In this document: positions 1 through 11,907 of the stretch, in pieces
Layout of the letters: the number at the start of each line of letters is the position of its first letter
Position numbering within the stretch: the stretch's first letter is position 1
Assembly: GCA_002104895.1 (NCBI GenBank)
Contig: MCFG01000030.1
Span: forward strand, 63,501-127,500
Length of the DNA: 64,000 nucleotides
From: Anaeromyces robustus
Lineage: Eukaryota; Neocallimastigomycota; Neocallimastigomycetes; Neocallimastigales; Neocallimastigaceae
Direction: 5' to 3'
Position numbers and translations under genes: made by a program
Notes under the pieces: model-generated
Databases searched by the model: none
What the model was told of the DNA's origin: nothing
What the model saw: only the letters and a program-made list of their open reading frames with translations

Positions 1-571
1 AAAGATTTTATTTTATAATTTTTAAACAAAAAAAAAAAAAAATAAAAAATAAAAAAAAAAAGAGGTAAAGTATTTTTTTTTAAAAAAAAAGAAGTATTTT
101 TATTTGTTTATTAATAAAATCTTTATTTTGTTTTTTATTCTTTAAATATTATATAATAAGCAAGTAATTATTTATTTTATGCTATATAAAACAATAAATA
201 TTTTCTATTAAAGCTTTTTTATATTAATATTTTTATTACATAAAAAAATAAAGAAAAATATAATAATAGAACATTAAATAAGAATAAAATAATAATATAA
301 CAATAATAAAAATAAAAATAAAAGAACAAAAAGAAGAAAGAAAAAAGAAAATTGGCGTTTCAGCTTTTTTACCCTACACAGACTGTTTCAAATTTTAATT
401 TAACAAAAAAGGGAAAAAAGAAAATAAGAAAATAAAAAAATAATTTTTTTTGTTTTTTTTTTGGTTTCTTTTTTTTATAAATTTTAATGTATAAAAATAT
501 ATATTAAAAATATATTAATTATATTTCATTTATTATATTACAATATATATTAAATATATTACAATATATAT
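1..571. other. AT-rich intergenic DNA
   Basis: No gene was recognised. Positions about 61-265 are a diverged direct copy of 13880-14095, the region just upstream of the SMYD-like gene on the minus strand. This suggests that a related gene starts on the minus strand beyond the left edge. The stretch 352-405 is less AT-rich than its surroundings but shows no recognisable product. Confidence 0.6.
61..265. repeat. Direct repeat, copy 1 (partner 13880-14095)
   Basis: Both copies begin with an A-run followed by gaggtaaagtattttttt. They share the string ataataagcaagtaattatt and end near attacataaaaaa. Only scattered substitutions and small indels separate them. Copy 2 is the immediate upstream region of the minus-strand SMYD-like gene, so this copy may be the promoter of a paralogue to the left. 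Confidence 0.75.
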
Positions 572-679
572 AACTATTTAGGGAGAAGTGCATTTCGGAA
601 TCGTGCATTTCGGAATCGTACATTATTGTATGTGGCTTGATGATAAAATATTTTATAGCCACATTTATCAAAAATAAAT

Positions 680-1000
680 AAATAAATAAATATATAAATA
701 ACTAAATAAAATCTAAATAATATTTTATTAATAATCTTTTAAATAATATTTTGTTAAAAATTGTATTATAAAAAAGGACTTGTTCTGTTATCATTAAATA
801 AATAAAACTATTATAATTATTAAATAAATAATTATTGTAATAAATAATAAATAAATAAATAAATAAATAAATAAATACATAAATAATTAAATAAAATTAA
901 ATATTATTTTATTAATAATCTTTTAAATAATATTTTGTTAAAAATTGTATATAAAAAAGGACTTGTTCTGTTATCATTAAATAAATAAAACTATTATATA
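680..1000. repeat. Direct repeat inside MULE copy A
   Basis: A unit of about 130 bp containing taataatcttttaaataata and ggacttgttctgttatcatt occurs near 725-812 and again near 905-995. An (AAAT)n tract at about 840-875 separates the copies. It is probably an internal duplication within the transposon. Confidence 0.8.
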
Positions 1001-1024
1001 TTAAAAATAATTATTTACATAAAT

Positions 1025-1374
1025 ATAATACTAATTATTGGAATTATTATAAGAATATGGAGCATATAACAAATAATGCTTCAGAATCTTTTAATAATTA
1101 CTTAAATAATTTATTTCCAAAAAAACCTTCATTTTTTAAATTAATTTATATATTAAAAAAAGAAGAATCCTTATCCTACAATGATTACGAAAGGAGAATT
1201 AATGGAATCTGGAGAAAAAAACAAAAAATAATTAGAAAGACTGATGAAATAAAAAATATAATTGAAAATTATAAATATATGGAAAAAGATTATATTTATT
1301 ATGGATATGATAAAAAAGATATTGTTGAATTATGGTATAATTGCTTAATTGATTTAAATAATAAAAAATACTAA
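1025..1374 (+). pseudogene. MULE transposase, C-terminal fragment
   Basis: An open frame from ATG 1057 encodes 105 residues; homology continues upstream in frame to about 1025 (…YWNYYKN before the Met). It matches, over its full length and at roughly two thirds identity by eye, the C-terminal part of the transposase encoded on the minus strand at 44157-44660. Shared blocks are EHITNNASESFNNYLNNLF, EESLSYNDYERRI and DIVELW. The FLYWCH zinc finger and the catalytic domain are absent. The Met is simply the first ATG in the surviving fragment, so this is a relic and not a real small gene. Confidence 0.85.
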
Positions 1375-1540
1375 TTTTTATTATAAATTAGTATTTTTCT
1401 AACCTTTTTATATTATATGTTATGCTTAATTATTGTTCTTGTAACAATATAAGGAAATAAAATTACTTTAAGATTTTTTTAGCTAGTTTTTAGCTAAATT
1501 ATATCTAAAACTGATCTATTTAACTATAATTAAAATATAA

Positions 1541-1680
1541 TTAATATCAATATCAAAATTTTTAGTATAAAAATATTATTATTAATATCAATATCAAAAT
1601 TTTTAGTATAAAAATATTATTATTAATATCAATATCAAATTTTTTAGTATAAAAATATTATTAATATCAATGTCAATCTT
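1541..1680. repeat. 41-bp tandem repeat, about 3.5 copies
   Basis: The unit ttaatatcaatatcaaaat…tagtataaaaatatta starts at 1541, 1582 and 1623. It lies inside MULE copy A, downstream of the transposase relic. Confidence 0.85.
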
Positions 1681-2401
1681 ATTTAGCAAAAATAATAATA
1701 TCAATTATGTTTAAAAAATCATTAAATAAATATTTTTTTATTTTTTATTATTTTATTAAAATTTTAGTTATTATTATTACAATTTAATAATAAAATAAAT
1801 TAAAATATTTTATATAAATAATTTTAAATATAAATGAAAAATATTATAAAATATTAAATAAAATAAAAGACTTTGAAAAAATATGATTTTTGTTTGTTTG
1901 TAAAAGTTAAAGAACTTGAATCTTTCTTTTTTAAATTTTTTTTGTATTCTTCTGTATTTTTTTTTCAATTCTTTGATTTTATTATAATTTTTTTAATTAT
2001 TTTTATTTCATTTTATTCCATTTTTTAATTTGTAATTATTAATTATAATTTTTAATTATTATTTATTTATTTATTCATTTATTTAATATATAAAATTTCA
2101 TGCGCCACAAATTCCGAAATGCACGATTGCGAAATGCACCACATTCAACTATTTATAATGTAAATGTAATGTAAAAATATTTTTTATTTTCTAAATGTTA
2201 ATAATTAAAGTTTTTCTATACATATAAATTTACAAATTTACAAATTTAAATATATTTTGAATTTAATATTTATTATTCTTATTTATTATTATATATATAT
2301 AAATATATAAATATATAAATATTGTAGTATTTAATAATATATATTTATATATTAAAAATACATTTATAATATATTTATTATATTTCAAGATTTCTTTTTA
2401 T

Positions 2402-2905
2402 GGGAGTGTTGCATTTCTCAATGTTACATTTCGTAATGGGGCGCATAATAAAGATTTGTCAGTTTCATTTCGTACTGGGGCGCATAATTAAATAAATAAT
2501 TAAATAAATAAAAATAATAATAAAGTAATAAAATTATTTAATAATATTTTTTTATTTAAGATTATAATAATATAATATTTTTTTTATTTATTTATTTAAT
2601 AATATTTAATATCTTTATTTTAATATTTTTAATAATATTGAATATTTTTTGAATGTTTTTTATTTAATATTTTAATAAATAAGAATAAAAAAAATATTTA
2701 TTTATTTGTTTCTTTTCTATTCATTTATTTATATACTTTTTTTATTTTATTTTTATTTATATAGATTTTTTTTAATAATTAATTTTATTTCATAACGTGG
2801 CTTTCATAATTTGTGTAAAAAAATTTTTATTTTTTAATTTATTTATTATGCGCTTCATTACAAAAATTTAATATGCGCCCCGTTTCATTACATTATTTTT
2901 TATTT
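2402..2905. mobile_element. MULE-like element, right end truncated (copy B)
   Basis: The left end gggagtgttgcatttctc is followed by two ggggcgcataat words (about 2436 and 2479), as in copies C and D. The right side keeps the matching aacgtggctttcat (about 2796) and atatgcgcccc (about 2871) words. It lacks the terminal gcgaaatgcaacacattc found in C and D. No 9-bp target duplication was seen. No coding sequence remains. The missing end abuts another repeat family (2906-3240). Confidence 0.65.
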
Positions 2906-3240
2906 TATTTATTTTAAATATTTTATAAGCCATATTACGAAAATGCAACTATTTATCAATTATCTTATTTAATTTGTAGATTAAAATAAAATGGACATTT
3001 AAAAAAATTTCAAATAAGTTTTTTAATCTATATATGGTGAAAATTAAACGAAATTATATTTTGAATGTCCAAAAAAACGAAAATATATTTTGAATGTCCA
3101 AAAATTTTGAAAATATTGAACGTATTAAACGAAAATAAAGTTTTTTTTCTATTTTTTTTTTTTTTTTATTACTATTAAAAAAATATAGTTGTCTTTATCT
3201 AAAAATATTAATAATAAAATAATTTTTCTTTTTGTGAATA
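2906..3240. repeat. Dispersed repeat, inverted relative to 14096-14400
   Basis: Shared landmarks, in reverse orientation in the other copy, are aaatattttataagcca, tttgtagattaaaataaaa, a word around tggacattcaa, and tatctaaaaatattaataat. Copies are diverged. It probably belongs to a transposon family whose longer copy lies at 14096-15600. Confidence 0.7.
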
Positions 3241-3384
3241 TAATTATTTTAATATTTTTTTTATTTTTTTTAATTTTTTTTGTAAACTTTTTTTTTTGAA
3301 TTTGTTTATTATATTATATCATATAATTAATTTATTTACTTTTTATTATTTATTTAATTATATTTTATTGGCAAAATCGTTAAA

Positions 3385-5227
3385 ATGTTACAGAATAAAA
3401 AAGATTTCAACGCTCCGCAAAATTCGGATGGACAGACAATTTTGATGTACGCAACCAAACACGGTGATTGTGAAGACATGGAGGAAATTTTAAGCCGTAA
3501 CAAAATAAATATCGATGCTCAGGATGAGGAAGGAAATACAGCATTAACAATTGCATTTCAACTAAACGCTCAAGACAAAATGTTATTATTGCTGGAAAAC
3601 GGTGCCGATAAAGAACTTGCAAGTAAAAATCTTTCAAACAAAAAAAAGAAAGCGCTTAAAAGGCTTTGTGATCAAATTCAACCAAAAGGAAAATCCATTG
3701 ATGGTATAATAGACCTGCTGTCATCGTCAAATACAAGTTGGATGGCAAATGATGAAACTGAATTTCTTTCATCGATTGGATTTCTTGCATCAGTTGCGAA
3801 CAAAAATTACGAAGTAGCAAAGAGGTTGCTTCGAAGAGAATATGTTAATATCCAAAGTAGTGACGACAAATCTACAGCACTAATATATGCAGCTGAAGAT
3901 GGATGTAGTGATATGGTCAAATTGTTACTGAAAAATGGAGCTCTCATTAATATACAAAATACTAAAGGAACTACAGCATTAATAGCTGCAACGTTGGATG
4001 GACATAGTAATGTAGTTAAGATATTGATGGACAATGGAGCAGATGTTAACATACAAGATAATCGTAGAAATACAGCATTGATTGTTGCCTCGCAAGAGGG
4101 ACACGCTGAAACTGTTGAGACACTACTGAGACATAAGAAAATCAAGGTTAATATACAAAATATAAATGGCTCTACGGCATTGATACTTGCAGCAGGATGG
4201 AACCATATTAAGGTAGTCGAATTATTACTAAAACGCCCTGATGTCAACGTTAACATACAATCTACGGAGGGTGCTACAGCATTGATGTGTGCCTCGCAAG
4301 CGGGCCACTGAAATCGTCAAGGAATTACTGAAACATAAGAATATCGATGTCAATATAAAAAACAACGATGGCCTTACAGCAGTAATGTTTGCATCAAAAA
4401 ATGATCATAGTGAAATAGTTAAACTGTTACTGAACAATGGTGCTGATGTTAACTATCTAGGAATCGCAAATTCGCTGGTTGTAAGGACAAATAACTTCCG
4501 TGGTTTAAGTAATCTTCAGAATGTTAATAATAGCTATGGAGAGATTACACCATTGATGATTGCATCACAATATGGATATACTAAAACTGTCGAAGAACTG
4601 CTGCAACATAAGAAAATCAAGGTCAATACCCAAAATAGTGAAGGACTTACAGGATTGATGTTTGCATCACAAAAGGGAAATAGTGATGTAATTAATCTGT
4701 TACTAAAAAATGGTGCTGATGTTAACATACAAGATAATGATGGATTCACAGCATTGGTGTTTGCCGTTCAAAATGGCCATACTAAAACCGTTAAAGAATT
4801 ATTGAATCATGAAAATATCGATGTTAATATACAAAAAATTGATGGAGGTACAGCATTGATACTTGCTGCGCTAAATGGATATGGAGGTATTGTCGAGTTG
4901 TTATTGAAACATAAGAAGATTGATGTTAATCTTCAGGATAATAATGGAGCAACGGCTTTATTGTGTGCTTCGCAAGAAGGATACAGTGATATTGTTAAGA
5001 TATTGCTAAAAAAAGGAGCTAATGTTAATATCAAAGCTAATAATGGAGCTACAGCTTTGTTATATGCTGTACGAAATGGACACAGTGAAGTAGTTCAGGA
5101 ATTGCTAAAAAAAGGAGCTGATGTTAACATCAAAGCTAATAATGGTGTTACAGCTTTGATGTATGCTATACGATATGGACATATTGGAATTGTTAAGGAA
5201 TTGCAAAAATATGAAAACCAAGAGTAA
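3385..5227 (+). pseudogene. Ankyrin-repeat protein gene, split by one frameshift
   Basis: Frame 1 runs from ATG 3385 to a stop at 4311. The ankyrin array continues without a gap in another frame to the stop at 5227. Both halves are runs of about 33-residue repeats of the form GATALMxASQxGHxEIVKLLLxxGADVNIQ. The break lies near 4300. The repeat pattern predicts cacact between GGH and EIVKELL, but the sequence reads cact, so a 2-bp loss explains the shift. Restored only as a count, the array would be about 610 residues. The N-terminal 110 residues hold weaker repeats and a lysine-rich spacer. The last two repeats share gagctgatgttaacatc-type words, suggesting recent internal duplication. It is less AT-rich than most neighbours. 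It could be a recent pseudogene or a sequence error. The protein would be an adaptor of unknown partner. Confidence 0.85.
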
Positions 5228-5397
5228 AAATTAACAATTCGGACTATACTAATAGTATCGAACGTCTTTGTCGTTGTCCTTCGGTTTTATGATTGTTGGA
5301 TAAATCATAGTGATTTTTTTATAGTGTAAAATAAATAAAAAAATTCTAATAAATAATTATATACTTATCAAAAGTTAATTATTAATTATAATGAATA
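5228..5397. other. 3' flank of the ankyrin gene
   Basis: A short, less AT-rich tail (about 5237-5300) follows the stop and then runs into low-complexity DNA. An aataaa poly(A)-type signal occurs near 5331. Confidence 0.3.
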
Positions 5398-5414
5398 AAT
5401 AATAAATAATAATA

Positions 5415-5468
<54 letters not shown>

Positions 5469-5533
5469 TAAATAATAAATAATAAATAATAAATAATAAA
5501 TAATAAATAATAAATATTAAATAATAAATAATA

Positions 5534-5590
<57 letters not shown>

Positions 5591-5655
5591 TAAATAATAA
5601 ATAATAAATAATAAATAATAAATAATAAATAATAAATATTAAATAATAAATAATA

Positions 5656-5748
<93 letters not shown>

Positions 5749-5940
5749 TAATAATTATAATAATAACAATTATAACAAATAATAAATAATAATGATAACA
5801 AATAATAATAATTATAATAACAATTATAACAAATAATAAATAATAATGATAACAAATAATAATAATTATAATAACAATAACAACAACAATAACAACAAAT
5901 AATAATAATAAAAAATATATTATTATTATTATTATTATTA
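5398..5940. repeat. (TAA)n/(TAAATAA)n microsatellite block
   Basis: About 540 bp of trinucleotide and heptanucleotide arrays, including two near-identical stretches (about 5400-5525 and 5525-5660) that look like one duplicated array. It ends with a TTA tract near 5922-5941. Confidence 0.95.
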
Positions 5941-6958
5941 TTAAAAAAAAAAAAAATAAAAATAAAAATAAAAAAATAAAAATTTCAAATAAATATTATT
6001 TTAAATATTAAAACATAAAAAATTAAAAAAGCAGAATATTAAAAGATAAAACATTAAAAATTAAATATTAATTATTTTTATGATTTTTATATTTTATATA
6101 TTCAATTTTTTTTTTATCCTTTATAACATTATTAACATAAAAATTATATATAATATAAAAAAGATAATTTTTTTTTTTATATAATTTTTTTTTATTATCA
6201 TAAAATAAATTTTATTTTATAATATTTTTATTTTTTACACATAATTTAAGAGAAAAAAAAAAAAATAAAAATGGTTATATAATAAATTGAAGTGAGAAAT
6301 AATTAAATACATTTATAACTTCTTTTACTTTCTTTTCTTTTTTTTTTTTTTTTTTTCTTTCTTTTTTTTCTTCTTTTTTTTTTTTTTTTTCTTTTTTTTT
6401 TCTTTTGTATATATAAATATAAATAATAATTTATATTTTTTTTAATAAAAAAAAAAAAAAAGAAAAATAAATATCCATGAAAAAAGAAAAAAAAAAAAAA
6501 AAAAATTACAGAAAAAATTCATTTCTTTTTAAAATAAAATATTTAATAATTTCTATCTTAGTTCTATTTTATTATTAAACTATTGTATTAACTAACAATC
6601 AAATAAATTAAGTTTAATAATACTGTTATATAAATCATTTGGTAATTAAAAGTGTTAAGTTTAATATGTATATATAAAATATTAAATGGTTTTTTTATTT
6701 ATTTATTTTTTTTTTTATGGGAATATTATTATGAATAAATTTTTTTTTTTTTCGTTTTGTTTTTTTTTTTATTCATTATAATTCTAATATTCTTTATATA
6801 TTTTATTTTTCATTTTCTGATTTTGAATTAATTATATTTTAATGATGTGATTAAATAGATATTTCCCTTTGTTATTTTAAGGTTTTTATATTATAGTATC
6901 AAATTACATTTAATTAATTTTTTATTTGAATTTTTATTCATGTTTTCATTAACAGATT
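5941..6958. other. AT-rich intergenic DNA with long A and T runs
   Basis: Homopolymer runs dominate, for example a C/T-rich strand stretch at about 6325-6408. No coding frame of convincing composition was seen. It is the 3' flank of the minus-strand SH3 gene. Confidence 0.6.
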
Positions 6959-7315
6959 TTATGTTTGTTTTACACAAACAATTGGTGCCATACCTTCTTT
7001 ATTAGTAGTTATATTGAAGGCCTTCATCCAACCATCCTCAAATTCTTCAATAATTCTTATTTGATCATTTACCTTTAATTCTAATTCATCATCTAATTTT
7101 GGATCATATTGATATACACAATTATAAACCTTTGTATCATTATTAGTATTTGGATGTGGTTCATCTGGGGTTTGAGTCATTGATTGATTAAATGATTGAT
7201 TCATTGATTCACGTCTTACATCATAACTAATTGAATTTTCTGGATTTGTACCAGTTGGTGAATTAAGATTTGCTGCTTCATTTGTAGATGTGGTAACCGT
7301 ATTTGCTATAGTTGT

Positions 7316-7346
<31 letters not shown>

Positions 7347-8713
7347 GTATTTACATTATTATATGGTTGTTGATATTGATATTCTGAATTACGATATTGA
7401 TTATATTGATTATCATAGTTATTTGTATTTTGATTATAATAATTACCATTTCCATAATCGTAGGCATTGGACGTTGGAGATAATGTACTTGAATTATATT
7501 GATTATTATTATTATATTGATTAGTATTGTTATATTGATTTGTATTATAGGAATTAGTATTATATGAATTTGTATTATATTGACTATTGTATGGAGAAAC
7601 ATCATTCTTTGGAACATCTAAAGTAGCATAATGATTTGGTGATGAAACATTATTTCCAAAGAATGGCATTGATTCTGGTCTAGATTTCTTTTTGTTTTTA
7701 TAAAATAAAAAGGCACCTCCACCAGTTACAGCGACAACTCCAATTATAATATATATAAGAGCTTTTGATTTTTTATTTTCACTACCTTTACCTAAATAAA
7801 TAATTAAAACAATTATTTCATATTAATTTATTATTAATTTATTATTATTATTATTTAATTAAAATAATCATTTTATATTATTGTTATTAATTTATTATTA
7901 TTATTTAATTAAAATAATTATTTTTTTTATTATTATTATTATTAATTTATTATTATTAATTATTTTTTATTCTTGTTATAAATTTATTATTTTTATTATT
8001 ATTATTATTATTAGTTAATTAAAATAATTTTTTTATAATATTTTTATTAATTTATTATTATTGTCTAATTAAAATAATTATTTTATATTATTGTTATTAA
8101 TTTATTATTATTATTATTATTTTATTTAAATAATTATTTCATATTAATTTATTTTTAATTTATTATTATTATTACTATTTAATTGATTAAAATCATTATT
8201 TAATAATATGTTATTATTAAATATTAATTAAATGATTAATTTACCTTTAGAAGGATTTTCATTTTCATTTTCTTTAATTTTGTCATTTGTTTGATTAGTT
8301 GGTGAACTAGTTGGTTGTTTTTCTACAGTATTTGTTACACTGGTTATAGGATTTGTTGAAACTGCACTTTGAGTAGTAGTTGGAGCTGGAGTAGTTTCTG
8401 TTGCCATTCTTTCTTTTAAAAATTTACATGATTCTTCGACTTCAGGTTTTGTTGGTGGTTGTTTAGTAGTATAAGTACATTGCAAACATTTAAAATATTT
8501 TTCAGTATCTTCACAATAACAAAGACTAGCTTTTGGTTTTTTACTTGTAATTGGGGGCCATAAAGGGATATTTTTTGTAACACCATCAACCATTATATTA
8601 CAATTAGAAAGTAATGAACAATCTGGACATTTAATAACATCTAATGTTTCATTTGCTGCATGTACCAACGAAATGATACTAAGTATTATTGAATATAAAT
8701 TAATTAACTTCAT
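6959..8713 (-). CDS. Type I membrane protein: Cys8 ectodomain, TM, Y/N/Q-rich tail, SH3
   Basis: Two exons, 8713-8245 and 7791-6959, join through a 453-bp GT-AG intron in phase 1, giving 433 residues. Order: signal peptide (1-19); eight-cysteine ectodomain with C29, C32, C38, C65, C67, C76, C79 and C96; a Thr/Ser-rich stalk; transmembrane helix (about 167-187) followed by KNKKKSRPESMPFFGN; a Tyr/Asn/Gln-rich repeat region (NTNSYNTNQYNN type); and a C-terminal SH3 domain (about 378-433, with DDELELKVNDQIRIIEE and DGWMKAFN). The paralogue at 27027-28508 has the same order, the same intron position and phase, and the same juxtamembrane motif. By domain logic it is a surface or wall sensor signalling through SH3 to proline-rich partners, in the style of fungal Fus1 or Sho1; that role is inference. 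Start chosen for the signal peptide. Confidence 0.9.
7792..8244 (-). other. Intron of the SH3 membrane-protein gene
   Basis: Donor ggtaaattaa, acceptor tttatttag, phase 1. The interior is diverged tandem copies of a (TTA)n-plus-taattaaaataatta unit. The homologous intron in the 27 kb paralogue is 294 bp and lacks this array. Confidence 0.85.
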
Positions 8714-10330
8714 TTTTTTTTGGAAAAAAAAAATTGTTTTACTGTTAAATAATTTATAAAATTTATCTTTATTTTAGTAAATAAATTATTTGATTAGTTT
8801 TATTTTGATTAATTGATTTTCTTTCTTTTTTTCTTTTTTTTTTTTATTACAAAAATTTTTGTTACTTTGAGTTGTTTAACCTTTTTTGCTGTTATTGAAA
8901 CAATTAAACATATAAAAATTATTTAGATTGTTAAAAAAAACCAAATAAAAAAAAAAAAATAAAATAAAATCAATTAATTTGTTATTTCCTTTTTAAAAGA
9001 TTATTATTAATATAGAAATTAAATTTTTATCTTACAATTTTATATATACATTAATATTATTTTTCTTTTCTTTTTTTTTTCTTTCCTTTAAATTATTATT
9101 ATTTTCTACTTATTTTTATTTTTTCTTTTACTTTAATTTTTCTTTTTACGTTATTGATAATTTTACTTTAATTTAATTTAAAAGAAGAAAAAAGGAAAAA
9201 AAAGAAAAGAAAAAAAATAAACTTTTACTAAAAAAGAATATTATTCTGAGTAATAATTTTGTGCTTATAATAATAAACTCTTGTGTTTTAAATTAATTTA
9301 GATAATTATTATAAATAAAACTTTTTTTGAAAAAAAAAAAAAAAAGATAAAAGTAAAAAAAGTATTTTTTTTTTTTTGTTTGTGTAAAAAAACACAAACA
9401 AAAATCATAATGTACTAATATACGATTCGATAATATTATATTAATTATATTAATATATTTATATTATTTAATATATTATTTATTTTTTTTATATTTATTT
9501 ATATTATTATTATTACTATTATGATTTCAACTTTATCATTATATAATATATTATATATTAATATTTTCAAAATACTAATTATGATAATATTAATATAATG
9601 TTACAATAACAATATAAATTAAAGTTTAAAATTATTTATTTTAAATATTTATTTTTTTATTAGAAATTATTATATATATATATATAACGAGTATAAAGAT
9701 TTTATATATTAAATAAATAGTTAATATAATTTTTTTTTATAGAGCTTTGCCATAAAAGTTAATTTAATACATCATATTTAAAAACTAGACTTTTTTTTTT
9801 TTAGAGAAAATGTATTATAATATATATTAATATATTAAGTACATTATTATAAATATTTAATTTATTATATATACAATATAATCAAATTAAATATATTAAT
9901 TATATATTTATATGAGAAATATAAATATTTATTTTATTGTTAAGAATTAATTGAATATATTGATATATTAATAAAATATATTATTATAAAAAGCTTTATT
10001 TGATAATATTTATTACACAAAATTACAATATATAATAACAATATATTATTTTATATTATATTTATTTTTTATATATAATATCATATATATCATTTTTATG
10101 TGTATAGAAATAATATAAATAATATATTTATTTTATATTATTAAATTAGTTATAATATATTATAATATATTACGGTTAATTAATACAATAAATTTTATTG
10201 GATTTTTATGTATTTATTAAAATTAATCAATATATTTTTATAAATAACGGAATAGTAATCATTTAGAATTAATACAATAAAAAATATTATTATTAATATA
10301 ATAAAATTCAATTGAATTTGTAATAAGTTT
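8714..10330. other. AT-rich intergenic DNA upstream of the SH3 gene
   Basis: Holds pyrimidine and purine runs (8815-9240) that probably include the promoter and 5' UTR of the minus-strand gene. Beyond that is a stretch of TATA/TTAATATA-type words (9420-10250). No gene was seen. Confidence 0.5.
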
Positions 10331-10339
10331 TTAATTATA

Positions 10340-10485
<146 letters not shown>

Positions 10486-10823
10486 ATTGACTAATTAACA
10501 AAAAAAAAAAAAAAAAAAAAAAAGATAACAAAAATTTAATCAAAATAAATAATTAATAAATAATTAATAAATATATTTATTTATAAATAATAAATAATAA
10601 ATAATAAATAAATAATAAATAATAAATAATAACAATGATGATAATGATAATTAATAATAAAAAATAATAAAAATAATAAATGATGTGTATTTATTAACTA
10701 AATGAAGTGTAACTTATTTAATATATATTTTATTATGATACATCATTAATAATTAATAGATATTATTACTTAACTTTTATCATCAATTATTCATTAATGA
10801 TTCATTTTTATTTATATATTAAT

Positions 10824-10857
10824 AGAAAAGTTCTACAAAATTATAGAACTTTTCTAC
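10824..10857. other. Perfect hairpin, 12-bp stem
   Basis: The arms tagaaaagttct and agaacttttcta are exact reverse complements around a 10-nt loop. The hairpin stands in gene-free DNA and no transposon end is recognisable around it. Confidence 0.85.
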
Positions 10858-11226
10858 TAATTCGTATATAGTAAGCAACAACATAAAATAAAAATTAAGA
10901 TAACTCATTGAAACAATTTGGTAATGAAGTTTAACTCATGATTTACTTTATATTTATAACAAATTGAAGCAATTATAAAAATTTTCTTTTAAATCTATGA
11001 AATAAAATATAATCAATTAATATTTATTATTTGTAACATACTCGTTTGGTACAGTTATTCTATAAAGATAAAACTGTTTAAACATATATATATATATAAA
11101 AAATAGTATTAATCTTTAATACTATTTTTATAATAATATTATTAAGTATTTTAAGATATATAAAATTCTGTTTTTTTTTTTTTTTTTTTTTTTACATAAA
11201 ATGTATAATTAAATTTAACAAAACAT

Positions 11227-11308
11227 ATAAAAATACATTAAAAAGTTTTAATTATTTTTTTTTTTTTTTTAAATATAAAATACATACAACTTTTTAATGT
11301 ATTTTTAT
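11227..11308. repeat. Inverted repeat with 21-bp perfect arms
   Basis: The arms at 11227-11247 and 11288-11308 are exact reverse complements (core acattaaaaagtt / aactttttaatgt). A 40-nt T/A spacer separates them. It could be a miniature element or an extruding cruciform. Confidence 0.85.
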
Positions 11309-11447
11309 AAAAAAAAAAAAAATAATTAAAAATGTTTATATAAATATATTAAGGATTTTATTCTGTTACATTATTTTTAATAGGTTCATCATCCATTCCT
11401 TTATTATATATGTAACTAATTATACAGTAACTATTACATTGTAATAA

Positions 11448-11790
11448 TAATTATTTATTATTTATTATTTATTATTTATTATTGAAATTATAAATATTTA
11501 TATTATTATATTTATTATTACATTTATTATTACATTTATTATTTACATTTATTATTACATTTATTATTACATTTATTCATTCATTTATTTATTATTACAT
11601 TTATTTAATTATTTATTTATTATTACATTTATTTATTCATTTATTTATTATTACATTTATTCATTCATTTATTTATTATTACATTTATTCATTCATTTAT
11701 TTATTTATTATTACATTTATTCATTCATTTATTTATTATTATATTTATTTATTCATTTATTTATTATTATATTTATTTATTTAATATATA
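11448..11790. repeat. Minisatellite of ttattacatttattcattcat type
   Basis: Degenerate repeats of ttattacatttattcattcat (period mostly about 30 bp) with TTATTTA tracts on both sides. It lies 3' of the minus-strand SMYD-like gene. Confidence 0.85.
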
Positions 11791-11907
11791 ATTTATTTAT
11801 TATATATTAATTATCCTTACTAAATAATTAATAATTATTATTATAGAAATAAATGAGTATGTACATATTATCTTTCTATCAACATATATAGTTAATAAGT
11901 ACAACCT

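Larger units (their letters stand above)
581..2146. mobile_element. MULE-like DNA transposon, internally deleted (copy A)
   Basis: The left end is gggagaagtgcatttcgg. The right end, read in reverse, is gaatgtggtgcatttcgc, so the two make an imperfect terminal inverted repeat built on the word tgcatttcg. A perfect 9-bp target duplication, aactattta, flanks the element at 572-580 and 2147-2155; 9 bp is typical of Mutator-like elements. Inside lies only a C-terminal transposase fragment (about 1025-1374), so the copy is non-autonomous. The rest is AT-rich repeats. Confidence 0.85.

Noticed and set aside
1057-1374. Intact 105-residue hypothetical gene
   Set aside because: It aligns end to end with the C-terminal part of the transposase at 44157-44660, and homology extends upstream of its Met, so it is a transposon remnant.
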